Below are positions 1-10,052 of a DNA stretch of 64,000 nucleotides, piece after piece. A program made the position numbers and the translations under genes. Source of the stretch: Chrysogorgia sp. JL179-B06 (taxonomy: Eukaryota > Cnidaria > Anthozoa > Scleralcyonacea > Chrysogorgiidae); contig JAYKKM010000442.1 in assembly GCA_035772405.1 (NCBI GenBank), positions 1,349,501 to 1,413,500 on the forward strand, written 5' to 3'. Each line of letters begins with the position of its first letter. Positions within the stretch are counted from its first letter, which is position 1. Below the pieces are notes generated by a model. That model ran no database searches. It had not been told where the DNA came from and was given only the letters and a program-made list of their open reading frames with translations.

Positions 1-200
1 TACCAGCGCATTTTTCCATTTTTCATGTCTCAACTTTTTTCTCTGGTGAACGAAGCACTTTTTTCGTTTTTAGATTCCACATATAATTTTCAAGCAAATA
101 TGTTGAATCCAAAAACGGAAAAAGTGCTGCGTTCTCCAGAGAAGTTGAGACACTCAAATGGAAAAAGTTCGCTGTTACCCCCACTTTCGAGACTACTAAT
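1..200. repeat. Left terminal inverted repeat of Polinton element 1, a foldback hairpin
   Basis: Bases 1-79 and about 104-180 are inverted copies of each other at roughly 85% identity, with a short AT-rich loop that is itself partly palindromic. The block matches the right end (26739-26834) in inverted orientation: both contain TACCAGCGCA at the outer side and CGCTGTTA..CCCCACTTTCGAGACTACT at the inner side. By comparison with the right end, about 17 outermost bases lie before base 1, so the element begins just outside the window and its target duplication cannot be checked. Confidence 0.85.
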
Positions 201-207
201 AGACAAT

Positions 208-314
208 ATGTCACGTGGTTTGGAGCCTATGAGACATGTGTCAGCTAGGCTACAGAGTGAGATGTCTAGACGTGGGGCTGTTGTGGGTGAGGATGTCACT
301 CGTAACAAGACTAT
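208..314 (+). pseudogene. Polinton element 1 DNA polymerase, extreme N-terminus
   Basis: The frame opens with ATG at 208, about 20 bases inside the terminal repeat, and runs into the Harbinger insertion at 315. When one copy of the TAT target duplication is discounted, this frame is in phase with the frame that resumes at 10053. Its end (GEDVTRNKT) resembles a motif in the downstream part (GGDVARSGT), so the region may hold an internal repeat. The longer frame from base 25 runs through the terminal repeat and on into Harbinger, so only this part is counted as gene. The protein-primed polymerase would replicate the element DNA. Confidence 0.7.
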
Positions 315-330
315 CGCCTGCATTCTAAAA

Positions 331-500
331 GCTCACTCACACTCACACTCAATGAGTGGACGCTCAAACTCAATGAGTGCAACTCACCACTCAATGAGTG
401 TCCACTCACACTCACTGAGTATAATGCTACACTCACACTTCAACCATTCAAAGACACCACTCACACTCAAGTGAATCGCAGATGTGGAGTGAAGTGTGAG
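331..500. repeat. Harbinger left subterminal repeat array
   Basis: Dense copies of CACTCACACTCA and CACTCAATGAGTG, including palindromic ACTCA..TGAGT pairs, lie directly inside the terminal inverted repeat. The right end (about 9930-10035) carries the same motif in inverted orientation. Subterminal motif arrays are commonly transposase or Myb-protein binding sites; that role is inferred here. Confidence 0.8.
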
Positions 501-552
501 TGAGAGGTATACGTCCCTTCAGCTGCACTCATGTGTACTTAGTCACAACAAG

Positions 553-1245
553 ATGGCGGAGAGGTGGCTAAATAGGTTAGAATGTTTGGATAATATTGCA
601 ACAAACAACCGAAATAAACGAAAACCATATAGGTTTGATTATGGGAAATATGATGAGGAGCAATTCCGGAGCAGATACCGGTTAACTAAGGCTGGATTTC
701 GTGAGTTATTGGAAATAATCAAGGCAGACATCTCTGCACACAACGACCGAGGAAAACCCGTTCCTGCTGATATTCAACTATTGTTGACGCTGCGGTTTTA
801 TGCCACGGGTACATTCCAGCTAGCATGCGGAGACTTGTGTGATATTTCACAGCCATCAGCAAGTCGGATTATTAAACGTGTGTCCGAGTCCATCGCACGT
901 TTAAAGGATAACTACATTACCTTTCCGGCAGATGAAATGCTTGATCAACTCAAACGTGATTTCTGGCGAATTTGTGCATTTCCTAGTGTTGTGGGTGCAA
1001 TTGACTGTACTCATATAAAGATACCATGCCCGGGGGGTGCTAATGCTGAACTATTTCGAAATCGAAAAGGATACTTCTCAATCAACGTTCAAGCTGTGTG
1101 CGGACCCACGTTAGAAATGTTAAATATTGTTGCTCGTTGGCCAGGTAGCGTCCACGACGCCAGAATTTTCGATAACAGTCGCATTTGTGCACAATTCGAA
1201 CATGGTGATATCCCTGGCATCTTACTTGGTGATAGCGGTTACCCA
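553..1245 (+). pseudogene. HARBI1-like: HARBI1-like transposase nuclease, first part
   Basis: This is a DDE_Tnp_4 type nuclease that would cut and join Harbinger DNA in the nucleus. I prefer ATG 553 (MAERWLNRLE); an in-frame alternative start at 496 lies in the subterminal repeats. The N-terminal helical part contains QPSASRIIKRV, typical of HARBI1. The first catalytic Asp is in GAIDCTHIKIP and the second in LLGDSGYP. The frame is cut exactly at a codon boundary by the CACTA-like insertion at 1246 and resumes in phase after one TSD copy at 8428. No other lesion is seen, so the nuclease was probably intact when it was hit. Confidence 0.9.
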
Positions 1246-1475
1246 CACTGTTAATTTTAGGGTGTTAATTTAGCACCAAAAGTGGTGTTAAATAAAAAGG
1301 TACAGAATAGCACCTTTTGGGGTGCTATTTTAACACCTCTATTTAAGGTGTCAATTTAGCACCTTGCGAAGTGCTAAAATAGCACCATTTTTGGTGTCAT
1401 AATAACCCGGATTTAAGTGTTATTTTAGCACTTACACCTTAGTATTAATATAGCACTTGATTATGGTGCTATTTC
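1246..1475. repeat. CACTA-like left subterminal inverted-motif array
   Basis: About ten copies of GGTGCTA/GGTGTTA pair with TAGCACC/TAACACC, separated by AT-rich spacers, so that each pair is a short palindrome. The array is mirrored at 8158-8425 and in copy 2 at 61352-61620. Such arrays are typical transposase-binding regions of CACTA elements, by analogy. Confidence 0.8.
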
Positions 1476-1482
1476 CCTTACA

Positions 1483-1712
1483 AAAAAACCTATAGGAATT
1501 CCTATAGGAACTTAACTATAAATTCCTATAGGATCCTATTGGAAATTGGCCCGTGACCCTATAGGATCCTATAGGAATTCCTATAGGATCCTATAGGAAT
1601 TTCTATAGGATCCTATAGGAATTCTTATAGGGTCCTATAGGAATTCATATAGGATCCTATAGGAATTCTTATAGGATCGTATACGAATTCCTATAGGATC
1701 CTATACAAAATC
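1483..1712. repeat. CCTATAGGAATTCCTATAGGATCC short-palindrome array
   Basis: Nearly uninterrupted alternation of the palindromes CCTATAGG, GAATTC and GGATCC fills about 230 bp. Related arrays lie at about 6515-6705 and 62965-63118. Every unit is its own reverse complement, so the array reads the same on both strands. There are no unique spacers of constant length, so it is not CRISPR. Confidence 0.85.
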
Positions 1713-1920
1713 CATATTGGAGATACTACAGGTATATACGGTAGATATCCTGCCAATTACACAAATTGAAAAGCAACAATTGTGCCAAAAATGTTAGTTA
1801 ACCAAATGATTTATTCAATTAATTTCTACAGGAATAAAAACTTACAATTTCAATAAAGTTAATTGATAACTCCAGTAAAAAATCCCATTTTGATAAACAA
1901 CCTTAGGGAAACCCATACTT

Positions 1921-2010
1921 AATTGGCCTGGTTGGAGTTTGAACTGCCATGACCTTATATAGTATATGGTATACTAGTCTGACGCTCTACTGCTTGAGCT
2001 ACAAGTCAAG
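1921..2010 (-). repeat. tRNA-derived sequence, SINE or tRNA pseudogene
   Basis: On the minus strand the D-arm/box A match TAGCTCAAGCAGTAGAGCG is followed by GTCAGACTAGT and a box B-like GTTCAAACTCC. The anticodon region is expanded by about 20 AT-rich bases, and the acceptor stem does not pair. It is therefore a degenerate tRNA gene or SINE head rather than a working tRNA. Confidence 0.55.
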
Positions 2011-2169
2011 TTGGAAGCAGGTGGAATGCTGGTACTTGGGTTTATGATATTTTGAAATTATACATCAAGACATTTCTACAACAGTATATAACAAATTCAC
2101 AAGTGTAAATAGAAATGACTATTGTGGTTTTAGCCTGATGTTAATTCAGCATACATTATTATTTCACTG

Positions 2170-2236
2170 ATGAAGATGATGCTCTCATATTAGTGACCAT
2201 ATTATATGGTCACTAATATGAGAGCATCATCTTCAT
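2170..2236. repeat. 67-bp near-perfect palindrome
   Basis: Two 33-base arms starting ATGAAGATGATGCTCTCA meet with almost no spacer around ATATTATAT. The arms are perfectly complementary by eye, and a weaker TCACTG/CAGTGA pairing continues outside. It could extrude a cruciform. No gene overlaps it. Confidence 0.9.
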
Positions 2237-3565
2237 TATATGACACAGTGATATATGCTCTAGTATTTGACAATTAAATACATTCATAATAATGGTCATA
2301 GGTATATTGTGGTACTTCAGGAAAATACTGGTTTTTATCTCATGATGTTAATGGTATACAAGCTGGTATGTTTCAAGCAAATGCCCTTTGTCAGAGAGAT
2401 GTTTTCTGTGATGAAGGACCATTTATATTTTGATTTGTGTAAGCAAATTCAATGTTCTCTTGTCATTAAAACAAGTATTTTCCTGAAGTACCATAACACA
2501 CCTATTACCATTCTTATTGCACACTTTTATTGTACTATTGAGTTTGCTTGAAATACATGCTTACTTTTAGTCTAATAAAAGTTTGAAAACTACAGGTCTA
2601 CATAATAAAATCTATGTTGTTTGTCACATAGACTAAATGTCACTTTTATAATGTTTATATGCTTTGAGCATCCCATTAAAAGGGGCAGCAATGTCTCGTG
2701 GCATTCATCCCTATCTTGTTTTGCTTTGGATAGTCAAAATCTAACAGGTAGAAAGATGCCAAAAACCCCACAGTAGCTTCCTTCATATCTCTAACATCAG
2801 TTTTGAATAAGATCCTTTTTTCCACAATTACATATACAAAATATTTATCAAATACCAGCACTGGTACATTCCCCACTTGTTTTGTACTCCATGTATCTAA
2901 TCTGGATCTTCATAATCCTTAAAAGAAACAAATATTAGTTTAGTACTGTAAATAGAAACAAATGATTTTCTAATTATATTTTAATATCATACAATGTCTA
3001 GGAATGAGTTGTGTTAGAACCTGGATGGAAAACAAAACTAACTACTTTTCCAAACGTGCAGACATTAAATGTTTTGTTATATTATATCAATCTATTCATA
3101 CAACAAAACATCACAAAACAACTTATCCAGTACCGTACTAATTAAAATTTGTCCATTTTTTAAACACAATTTTGTTGAAGGGACAGTAAGATGAAAATCA
3201 TACATCCCAATTTTGCATTTTGCTTAGAAGTACTCTCAAAATGATGACGAATAGCATGCTCGCTTGTTGTCAATATCTCATCTTATTGTCGAAATATCCT
3301 AGTTTTTGAAAGATGCAAATGAGATACCTTGCAACATAAATCTGCACAAAAAGAAAAACTAAATGAGTAATACAGTGATGGATCCAGCTTGATCTGGTAG
3401 GGGGTGCTAGTGAAGTGAGATCCTCAGGCGTGGGGCATGACCGAGGCAGGGTGGAGTGCCCCTGAGGCAGCTACAGCAGGGGTCTGGTGGAGCAAAGCCC
3501 ACCAGAACATTTTTTTATACCTATTAATACCTATGAATCATATGATAGCTAATATATGAATCATA
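2237..3565. other. Gene-free interior of the CACTA-like element
   Basis: AT-rich sequence with only short unsupported open frames (for example 2267-2551 + and 2676-2876 -), which have no recognisable motif and AT-driven composition. The stretch 3370-3540 contains AGTGATGGATCCAGC-like text typical of dispersed repeat remnants. Nothing functional is recognised. Confidence 0.5.
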
Positions 3566-3734
3566 GGGGGCTTTCCATTTACACGGTCAGACTGGTTAGT
3601 CTGGTCAGAATGGACCTCCTCTTGATTAGGCCCACATTTTCCGGGCAGACCAGCCGCACTCCTCAAACGTATCGTGTTCCATTTAGCAAAATATTGCCGG
3701 ACAGACCGGTCTGACCATGTAATTGGAAAGCCCC
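3566..3734. repeat. Foldback MITE of about 170 bp
   Basis: The ends are inverted: GGGGCTTTCCATTTACACGG at the left pairs with a right end reading CATGTAATTGGAAAGCCCC, and inner GGTCAGACTGG/CCGGTCTGACC boxes also pair. Similar CCGGACTGACC text recurs near 31500, which suggests a dispersed family. No coding capacity. Confidence 0.65.
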
Positions 3735-4534
3735 AATATATCTACTGTATGAATCATATGATAGCTATGATACCTAAAAACTGAATTTGACAAAGCAATT
3801 GGCACCCTCACTGCACCCCCATTGGCCAAGGCCAGGGGGTGCATATACCCCCCTGTAAATCCATCACTGGAGTAATATACCTAGTATACTTAGGATTCTC
3901 TCTCAAGGCATCTCATTTGCATTTAAAGAAAATATTGACCAAGCCAGAACACCATTCTTCCTTATTTAATAATGTGAATAAAGTACAGTTTTAGATGGTA
4001 ATTTAACATAAATAATGGTAGGCTGAAAACCAAGGTGAGATGATCTAACCATTGAGTCTAGGATGGAGTACCGTACTGCTACATGTTAATTTTTTAAATT
4101 TGTCAGAGTGTACACAGTCTTTGACAAACTTAAAACATAAACAGGTACCCCCAGTCAAGGAGTTGGTGAAGTCGGTGTACTGTGCATCCACTGAACACCC
4201 AGTTTTTGTCGGTAAGGAGAAAAAATTTTCAAATTATTTAAAAATCATACAGATTTTTGAAGGTATATACAGTACTTTATGTATATGCTCTTTCACAAGC
4301 ATAATAAAAAATTTATTAGTTGATAAAATAAACTCAAACTTACCAAAATAAGCTAAATAAATTTTTCCAGCTGCTCTTATCTTAGTTTTATTTAAGCAGG
4401 AATGGCAACTTCACCTAGAAACAACCTAATTAAAATACAGAATTAGATAATGGTTGCAACCACTCAACCAATCCATGTTGAGTATTCCACTGCTCTATAC
4501 CCATAGTGCTTTAATTCATGATTAGACAGGTTAA

Positions 4535-4633
4535 TAGTGAACTCTATATAGTATATAGAGTAGAGTCCACTAAAAGATATTTTGTTTTATTTTGTCATAG
4601 CACAGTGGATTATATATACTGTAGAGTTCACTA
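4535..4633. repeat. Small foldback element
   Basis: AGTGAACTCTATATAGTATA at the left is mirrored by TATACTGTAGAGTTCACT at the right, with inner GAGTCCACT/AGTGGATT pairing. It is about 100 bp, AT-rich and non-coding, and consistent with a MITE. Confidence 0.6.
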
Positions 4634-4730
4634 ATGAATTCAATAAGTCAATGGTTCTGGTAAATGTGCGAGGCAAAAAATAAATAGTAACAGTTAAAAT
4701 TACTTTGCGGTTTCAACCATTCTCTAAGAT

Positions 4731-4865
4731 GGTTAGATAATGATCCCTCATGCTCTATGGGATACAGAGTCCCTCGAATTAGATAGAAGTACACTCGGGG
4801 CCTTCTAACTACTGTAATTCTTGGGATTCTATATCCCATAGAACACTTGTGACCATTATCTAACC
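4731..4865. repeat. Foldback element with GGTTAGATAATG ends
   Basis: Perfect 12-base terminal inverted repeats GGTTAGATAATG and CATTATCTAACC enclose a second complementary pair (CTATGGGATA / TATCCCATAG). The 135-bp unit is consistent with a MITE and non-coding. Confidence 0.65.
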
Positions 4866-5104
4866 TATACTTAATGTTACAATATTATAAGTCTCATTAA
4901 ACTATCTTGTTATGCAAATATATACAATAGTGATTATTATTAGTATTACGATACATGATGATCATCAAGTTTCAAATCCTCAGAAAATGAATCCCAGACA
5001 GTTTCCTAAGTATTACTGGTATATAGTGAATTTTGCATATGCAGTGAATATAGCAATCAAACCAGTATATCATTGTGACCTTCGATCTCCATAAGAGTTT
5101 TGAT

Positions 5105-5160
5105 ATTAGAGCGTGTCACAGGCAATCAGACGGTTACAGGTTCAATCCCTGTCTGGGATA
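5105..5160 (+). repeat. tRNA-like fragment with box B
   Basis: The sequence ends in GGTTACAGGTTCAATCCCTG, a good T-arm with box B GGTTCAATCCC, and begins TTAGAGCGTG like the end of a D-arm. The 5' acceptor is missing, so it is probably a SINE or tRNA pseudogene. Confidence 0.4.
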
Positions 5161-6514
5161 TTTTCTAAGGATTTGAGCTTGACAATCATCCATGTATCGT
5201 CTAAGCTGGTTCACTTGGCACTTTGTTTGCCACATGCATTTTAATTCCATGAAAAATCAAAAATGTATAACTACTTGACAACCGGTATGCAATATCACAT
5301 GAAGAAATATTTTGAGTAATGCCAAATGTTTGGAAGTTGAATTTATACATAAAAATTATGATAACAACACTTCTAAAAGCAATGCCATTACTCTCTGAAT
5401 TTGTGCTTTTCAGCAAGGATTTAAATGACCTTAGAAATTCCCTTTTGTTGATTGTTGTTCATACTCTTAATCATTATCACAAACAAATAAAAGGTTATAT
5501 AAACGGTTATTCCCGATAAATATTTGTATAACATACCGTTTTGTTTCCTGAGACCAGATAAAGGATGGGCTTTCTCGATCATTCAAATTATTTTGATTAA
5601 TAGACACTTGATTATCCACATTTCAATTGAAAAATAACTCTTCTCACACAATGGAATACTCTAAGACAAAGGTTTTGATAAGATAAGTTCAGGACAACTA
5701 TTTGATTTGCTTCAAACGTTCAGATGCATTTAGGAGCTATATAATATATTTATAGTAGATCAGAGTGAGACTTACCTTCGTCTTCGAACTTTGCTGAAAG
5801 CCTGAAAACGCATCACTGCCGTATTTACCCTCGCAGCCAGTATTTTGTAAGATCGACGAATAATTGATGATCAGCCACTTCTTTAGAATTGGTAACACAA
5901 AAAGCAATAAAGAATCCAAGACACAAACCACGAGAGATTCAAAATTTCAAATATGGCGCAGCAACATGAACTCGCTAGGACCTCTGGGAAATGTCCATAT
6001 ACCCTTCACCAATCCCTTCACAATCCCTATACTTCCCTGCAATCCCAGCCAAAACAAAGATGCCACAGAAGGCTACCTGTGGAGGAGGCTAGTAGAAATT
6101 ATATATAATATCAGCATAATGTCAAGTTGAGCGAGCCAGTGTATCTTGCTGGTTTATAAAGCTCTCCGGTGAGGGGGAGGGGATTGGGGCGAGCCGCTAG
6201 GCTAACTCGAATGACACCAAGACGACTCCGCGTCGCGTTTGCGCAATGTTTATTCACTTTCAGTTATATACCGGCGGTAATGAGTATGTTGAAATTGACT
6301 AAGAAATATGCTATTGTTACAAGTAAATTTCATTGTCGGTAATATTATTCTTGTCATCTTGATAAGAAATTCATATTTAATCTTGGTTAATTATTGATAA
6401 GAAAATATGTTCTCGTTTTAAGTAAAATCGATTTGCTTTTGTGTATGAATATATATTCTATTTTTCTGGGTAGGCTTTTACTTAATAAATGACAAAATAT
6501 ATAATAATTACATG
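5161..6514. other. No gene recognised
   Basis: AT-rich sequence with only short open frames on either strand and no motif. From about 6222 on, the text is repeated in inverted orientation at the window end (copy 2 of the element), so it is shared element interior rather than a private insertion. The junction near 6130-6230 is not resolved. Confidence 0.5.
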
Positions 6515-6705
6515 ATCAGGTTCCTATAGGATCCTATAGGAATTCCTATAGGATGGGAATTTTCCTATAGGATGGGAATTTTCCTATAGGAATTCCGATT
6601 CAAATTCCTATAGGAAAGTTTGTTCCTATAGGATTCTATAGGAATTCCTATAGGAATTGCAAATTCCTATAGGAATTCCTATAGGATCCTATAGGATTTT
6701 TTCGT
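6515..6705. repeat. Second CCTATAGGAATT array of the CACTA-like element
   Basis: Units such as CCTATAGGAATTCCTATAGG and GGATGGGAATTTTCC repeat over about 190 bp. The same array is present, inverted, at about 62965-63118 in copy 2. It belongs to the element and predates the separation of the copies. Confidence 0.8.
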
Positions 6706-7059
6706 AAGATCACCACCATAATATCCTAAAATGTATTTCGTTGGCACACAAACTGCAATAATATTTATAAAAATATGTATATTATCTATAATATATGTAT
6801 AAAAAACTATAATATATGCATAAAAATATGTATATTATCTACTTTATACTATCTATCCAATGAGCGAGTTTATGAGCGAGTGTACATTTATGAGCTAATA
6901 GTAATGTTCAATTCTTTAATAAGTTTTTGCACAGAAATCCTTTTCTTCGCTTCATGTGGCCGACTCAACATAATATAGCCTCCAAGAAGGCATAAACATT
7001 CGATACACCTGGTGTGTATTCCATGATTAATACATAACATGTACCAACGAGGAGTACCA

Positions 7060-8134
7060 CTGCCATAGGTATTTGATTACTGGTAACTGAAGATAACTCC
7101 AGGAATATTTGTCCTTCTACAGCAATGAACAGGGGATCCATGTGGGGAAGATCTCCAGATCCAACAAACCTTGGGTAGGTTGTCTTGGAAACTTCTTCAT
7201 CATTCGATTCATCGTCCTGAATATAAAAATCAAAACATTATTTATATGGCACAGTACATGGTTTACAAACATGATATTACCCTTGTTCCAGGCTTAGAAC
7301 ACAAAAGGGGTAGTTAAATACACTTTTAAAGTGGAGACCAAAGTCAAGGCTCAGACAAGGGCTCACAGACAGTTTATAAATAGCTTAAGCCATTAACTGG
7401 CAGTACCCTACCACTAACAAGAAAAACACCCTGGTGTTTGACACAGTAAAACACTAAAGTAGGGCATGTCCGGGCACCTTGCCAGATAATGGGCTAAAAG
7501 CAATACGTTTTAACATTATATTTATTGTTAATTGCAAACACTTACATAACAAATTTTTAGAAACAATAGTTCTGCTGCCTCCTTTAATACATCTTGTAAG
7601 ATCAAAGCAGCCACTGTACTCTTTTCTCTGTTAAGAGAAAAAGAATATGAATTAAAAATGTGTTAATTCACAAGCAATTTGCTAGTGCATGGGGGCTCTA
7701 ATGAATGGTGGACCTAGGGAGGATAAGGCACCACAGGTAAATTTTGGGAACAGGATACTTTGGGTTTTATATGCTCATGAAAAAGTAAGAATTATTTAAA
7801 TTATGTACCTGGTTCTCTATCTGGCTCCTCGTCCAACAACCTCTCCATCATGCTTACCAGTGATTTTATGCTTCTTTTGGTGCACCCGGAAGCATACTTG
7901 ATCATTTTCTTCACCAGCAATTGAAAGGTACTTGCCATATATCACGAACCAACTTGTTATTATTTAAAATCCTTCCAAATTCTGCCTTCACTCCACTGCC
8001 ACTCATCTTTTAGTTGTTCAATTTAACCAAACTTGCTTTGCGATCATATAAATAGCAATAAGTTACTAAGAATTGCGATATTTTTCCCAATTTACTTGTC
8101 TATAAAACTTCGCCGCTCCTTCATCGTCCGCCAT
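7060..8134 (-). pseudogene. Decayed spliced gene carried by the CACTA-like element, function unknown
   Basis: On the minus strand, exon-like blocks are separated by introns with GT/AG edges. The first is a short ATG exon ending at about 8096 and starting MADDEGAAKF at 8134. A block near 7850-8005 starts MSGSGVKAEFGRIL and contains VCFRVHQKKHK in a shifted frame. Further blocks lie near 7560-7620 and 7100-7215. The same blocks appear, inverted, at 61643-62550, with about 20 bases missing in the second block. Frames are broken in both copies. I recognise no family; it may be a captured host gene or the remains of the element's own accessory gene. Confidence 0.45.
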
Positions 8135-8157
8135 TTTGAATGCGAAAAACGTGTTTA

Positions 8158-8425
8158 TGTGGTGCTAATTTGACACCCAAAATTTAACTCTTGAAATGGT
8201 GCTATTTTAGCACTTTCACTTACAGGTAAGGTGTTATTTTAGCACCTTAAAAAAGTGTTAGATATCTAAGGTGCTAAATTAGCACTTTTATACCAACTCA
8301 TGATTTTATGGTGTTAAATTGGCACCCAAATCGGTGCTAGAATAACACTTGTCATTTAGCACCACCACAAGGTGTCGAATTAACACCTATGAAGGTGCTA
8401 TTATAACACTCTGAAATTAACAGTG
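8158..8425. repeat. CACTA-like right subterminal inverted-motif array
   Basis: This mirrors the left array: repeated GGTGCTATTTTAGCAC and GGTGTTAAATTGGCACC palindromic pairs end in AAATTAACAGTG. Copy 2 (61352-61620) is nearly identical in inverted orientation, which implies recent activity of the family. Confidence 0.8.
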
Positions 8426-8427
8426 CA

Positions 8428-8772
8428 TGCCGGCCATATCTCATGACACCACTACTTAATCCGCAGACCCGACCACAACACGCATATAATGTGGCTCAAA
8501 TACGTACACGAAATACAGTGGAGCGGATGTTTGGCACATGGAAGAGGTTGTTCCCATGTCTATCAACGACCCTGCGTACAAAACTGCTAACGACGCTAAC
8601 TGTCATTGTCGCTACAGGTGTGTTGTACAACTATATAAGAAGCCGACATGACCCTATTGACGAACCCGAGCATATTCCGGCTGCTGAGGAAGGCGTACCT
8701 GATATGCCTGATGGTGAACGGCGTTTGGGAAATGCTGTGCGTCAAGCCCTGATCGTGCAACATTTCACATAA
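8428..8772 (+). pseudogene. HARBI1-like: HARBI1-like transposase nuclease, second part
   Basis: This continues the nuclease after the CACTA-like insertion, in the same phase. It carries the catalytic Glu in NTVERMFGTWKRLFPCL, the standard third DDE residue context of HARBI1, followed by helices and an acidic tail. Stop at 8770-8772. All three catalytic residues are therefore present across the two halves, and the only visible lesion is the insertion. Confidence 0.88.
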
Positions 8773-8919
8773 TGTCTGAACAACTTATCCCATTTAATAA
8801 CACAATTAATATACAGGTATTACATATTCTCTAATAACACAACTTAATTCCGCCCAGAACATGCAAGAGAATACACGCGTGTACATTTTAGCCGTTATTT
8901 ACGTCATTAATGTTGGTAG

Positions 8920-9766
8920 CTAGTTTTGCTTCCTAGCCCGTGTGTTTGGTCTAGGTTGTTCCTCCTGTGTTGTTTTCATGGCCTTCGTCATCGTCTCCCA
9001 ATATTGCCCTTCCGCGTCTAGCACTTCCATTTTCCGTTTGTGTGCAATTACGATGTTCGTTTTCTTGATATCCAGGATCTCCATCTCCGCCTCATGCTGT
9101 TTGGTTTGCATATCCAAACAACGTGCCTGGGCCGCGGATATTTGCGCTTTTTTGGGCAAGGACGGTGTTAGCGCCGCCTCAACGACACATGACGGCAATT
9201 CATGTTGGTTTGGTGTAACTGATGTTGTCGCTTCTGCATCAATTTCATCGTCGTCGTGTTCTATAAATGCACCAATAAAACAAATCATATTAGCTTGTGT
9301 TGATGTTTACAACATGGAATATAATAGATCGGATGGTGCAACTATATCACACCTGGATAATGTTTTATAGCATTGTCATACCTGTTTCATAATTATCGTC
9401 GTCAAACGGGTTAATTAGGCTGTCTATTTGAGCGGGAATAATCGAGGCAACAGCCGCGGCTTCGTCGTCTTGGTTGGATGTTGAGGGGCCACCACCAGTT
9501 AATTTACACTCTCTCCTCTCTTTAGCCAGTTGTTTCTTGGCACGGGCCTTTAAATTTTCCCAACATTTTTTTAACTGCTTCGCATCCCTCTTAGTCACAC
9601 CTGACTGGGAATTGAACTCTTCGGATACAGCTTCCCACGCGCTGTTTTTCTTTTTTATCGTTCTGTAATCGTTCCTTTTATTTTCTATCAGATCTTTGTG
9701 CTTTCGCACTAACTCCGTTACAAGCGCCTTTTCTAATTGCGAATAATATTGTCTGCTGTCAGACAT
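8920..9766 (-). CDS. Myb/SANT-like DNA-binding protein of Harbinger, two exons
   Basis: Harbinger elements need a second protein of the Myb/SANT (MADF-like) class to bring the nuclease to DNA and into the nucleus. Exon 1 (9766-9382) starts MSDSRQYYSQ and has a helix-rich N-terminus with conserved Trp (AWEAVSEEFN, KKCWENLKARAKK). An intron of about 121 bp (9381-9261) has a GTATG donor and a TATAG acceptor. Exon 2 (9260-8920) has an acidic stretch, then a coiled coil (EMEILDIKKTNIV), and ends RARKQN. The frame is intact across the junction. The gene faces the transposase and ends about 150 bases from it. Confidence 0.85.
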
Positions 9767-9929
9767 CTTGTGCAGCACCGCAGTACGAATGCAATTGATG
9801 ATTCTACAACATGCCTATATGGTACTTCCCAACCTCATCAATATTCAACGTTATACACACACTCCAGCAAGTCACACTCGAGCGACCTCTATGAATGCAA
9901 ATCTGCCTAATAATTTCAAGCGTGAGTGC

Positions 9930-10035
9930 TCCCTCGTTGAGTGGACACTCACACTCATACTCCACTCTCACTCACACTTCAGTTCTACTTGAGTGCATCT
10001 CACTGGAGCGTAACTCAAGTGTGAGTGTGAGTGAG
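9930..10035. repeat. Harbinger right subterminal repeat array
   Basis: GTGAGTG and CACTCACAC motifs repeat up to the terminal GAGCTTTTAGAATGCAGGCG. They mirror the left array and mark the right boundary of the transposon. Confidence 0.8.
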
Positions 10036-10052
10036 CTTTTAGAATGCAGGCG

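Larger units (their letters stand above)
1246..8425. mobile_element. CACTA/EnSpm-like element, copy 1, nested in Harbinger
   Basis: The 7.18-kb insert begins CACTGTTAATTT and ends AAATTAACAGTG, the CACTR-type termini of EnSpm/CACTA elements. The 2-bp duplication CA (1244-1245, 8426-8427) is supported independently because the split transposase frame closes perfectly. Long subterminal arrays of a GGTGCTA/TAGCACC motif occupy both ends. No CACTA transposase is visible; the interior holds satellite-like arrays, small foldbacks and a decayed spliced gene. It looks non-autonomous. A second inverted copy starts at 61352. Superfamily placement rests on termini and architecture only. Confidence 0.75.
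315..10052. mobile_element. PIF/Harbinger DNA transposon inserted in the element 1 polymerase gene
   Basis: Termini are inverted: CGCCTGCATTCTAAAAGCTC at 315 and its reverse complement ending at 10052. The flanking 3-bp duplication is TAT (312-314 and 10053-10055), the right length for PIF/Harbinger. It carries the two genes typical of the superfamily: a HARBI1-like DDE nuclease (split) and a Myb/SANT-like protein on the other strand. About 7.2 kb of it is a CACTA-like element nested in the nuclease gene, so Harbinger itself is about 2.6 kb. Confidence 0.9.

Noticed and set aside
25..474. 149-aa open frame at the window start
   Set aside because: It runs through the terminal repeat, the polymerase N-terminus and the Harbinger subterminal repeats. 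Only 208-314 is supported as coding.
1483..1712. CRISPR-like array
   Set aside because: Units are contiguous palindromes of 6-8 bp with no spacers of constant length, and the context is an animal transposon.
2267..2551. 94-aa open frame
   Set aside because: AT-rich, no motif, not supported by another copy; likely chance.
5105..5160. Functional tRNA gene
   Set aside because: Only the T-arm and part of the D-arm are present; the acceptor stem cannot form.
9895..10052. Upstream start for the polymerase frame
   Set aside because: This portion lies in the Harbinger right end and is not part of the polymerase gene.
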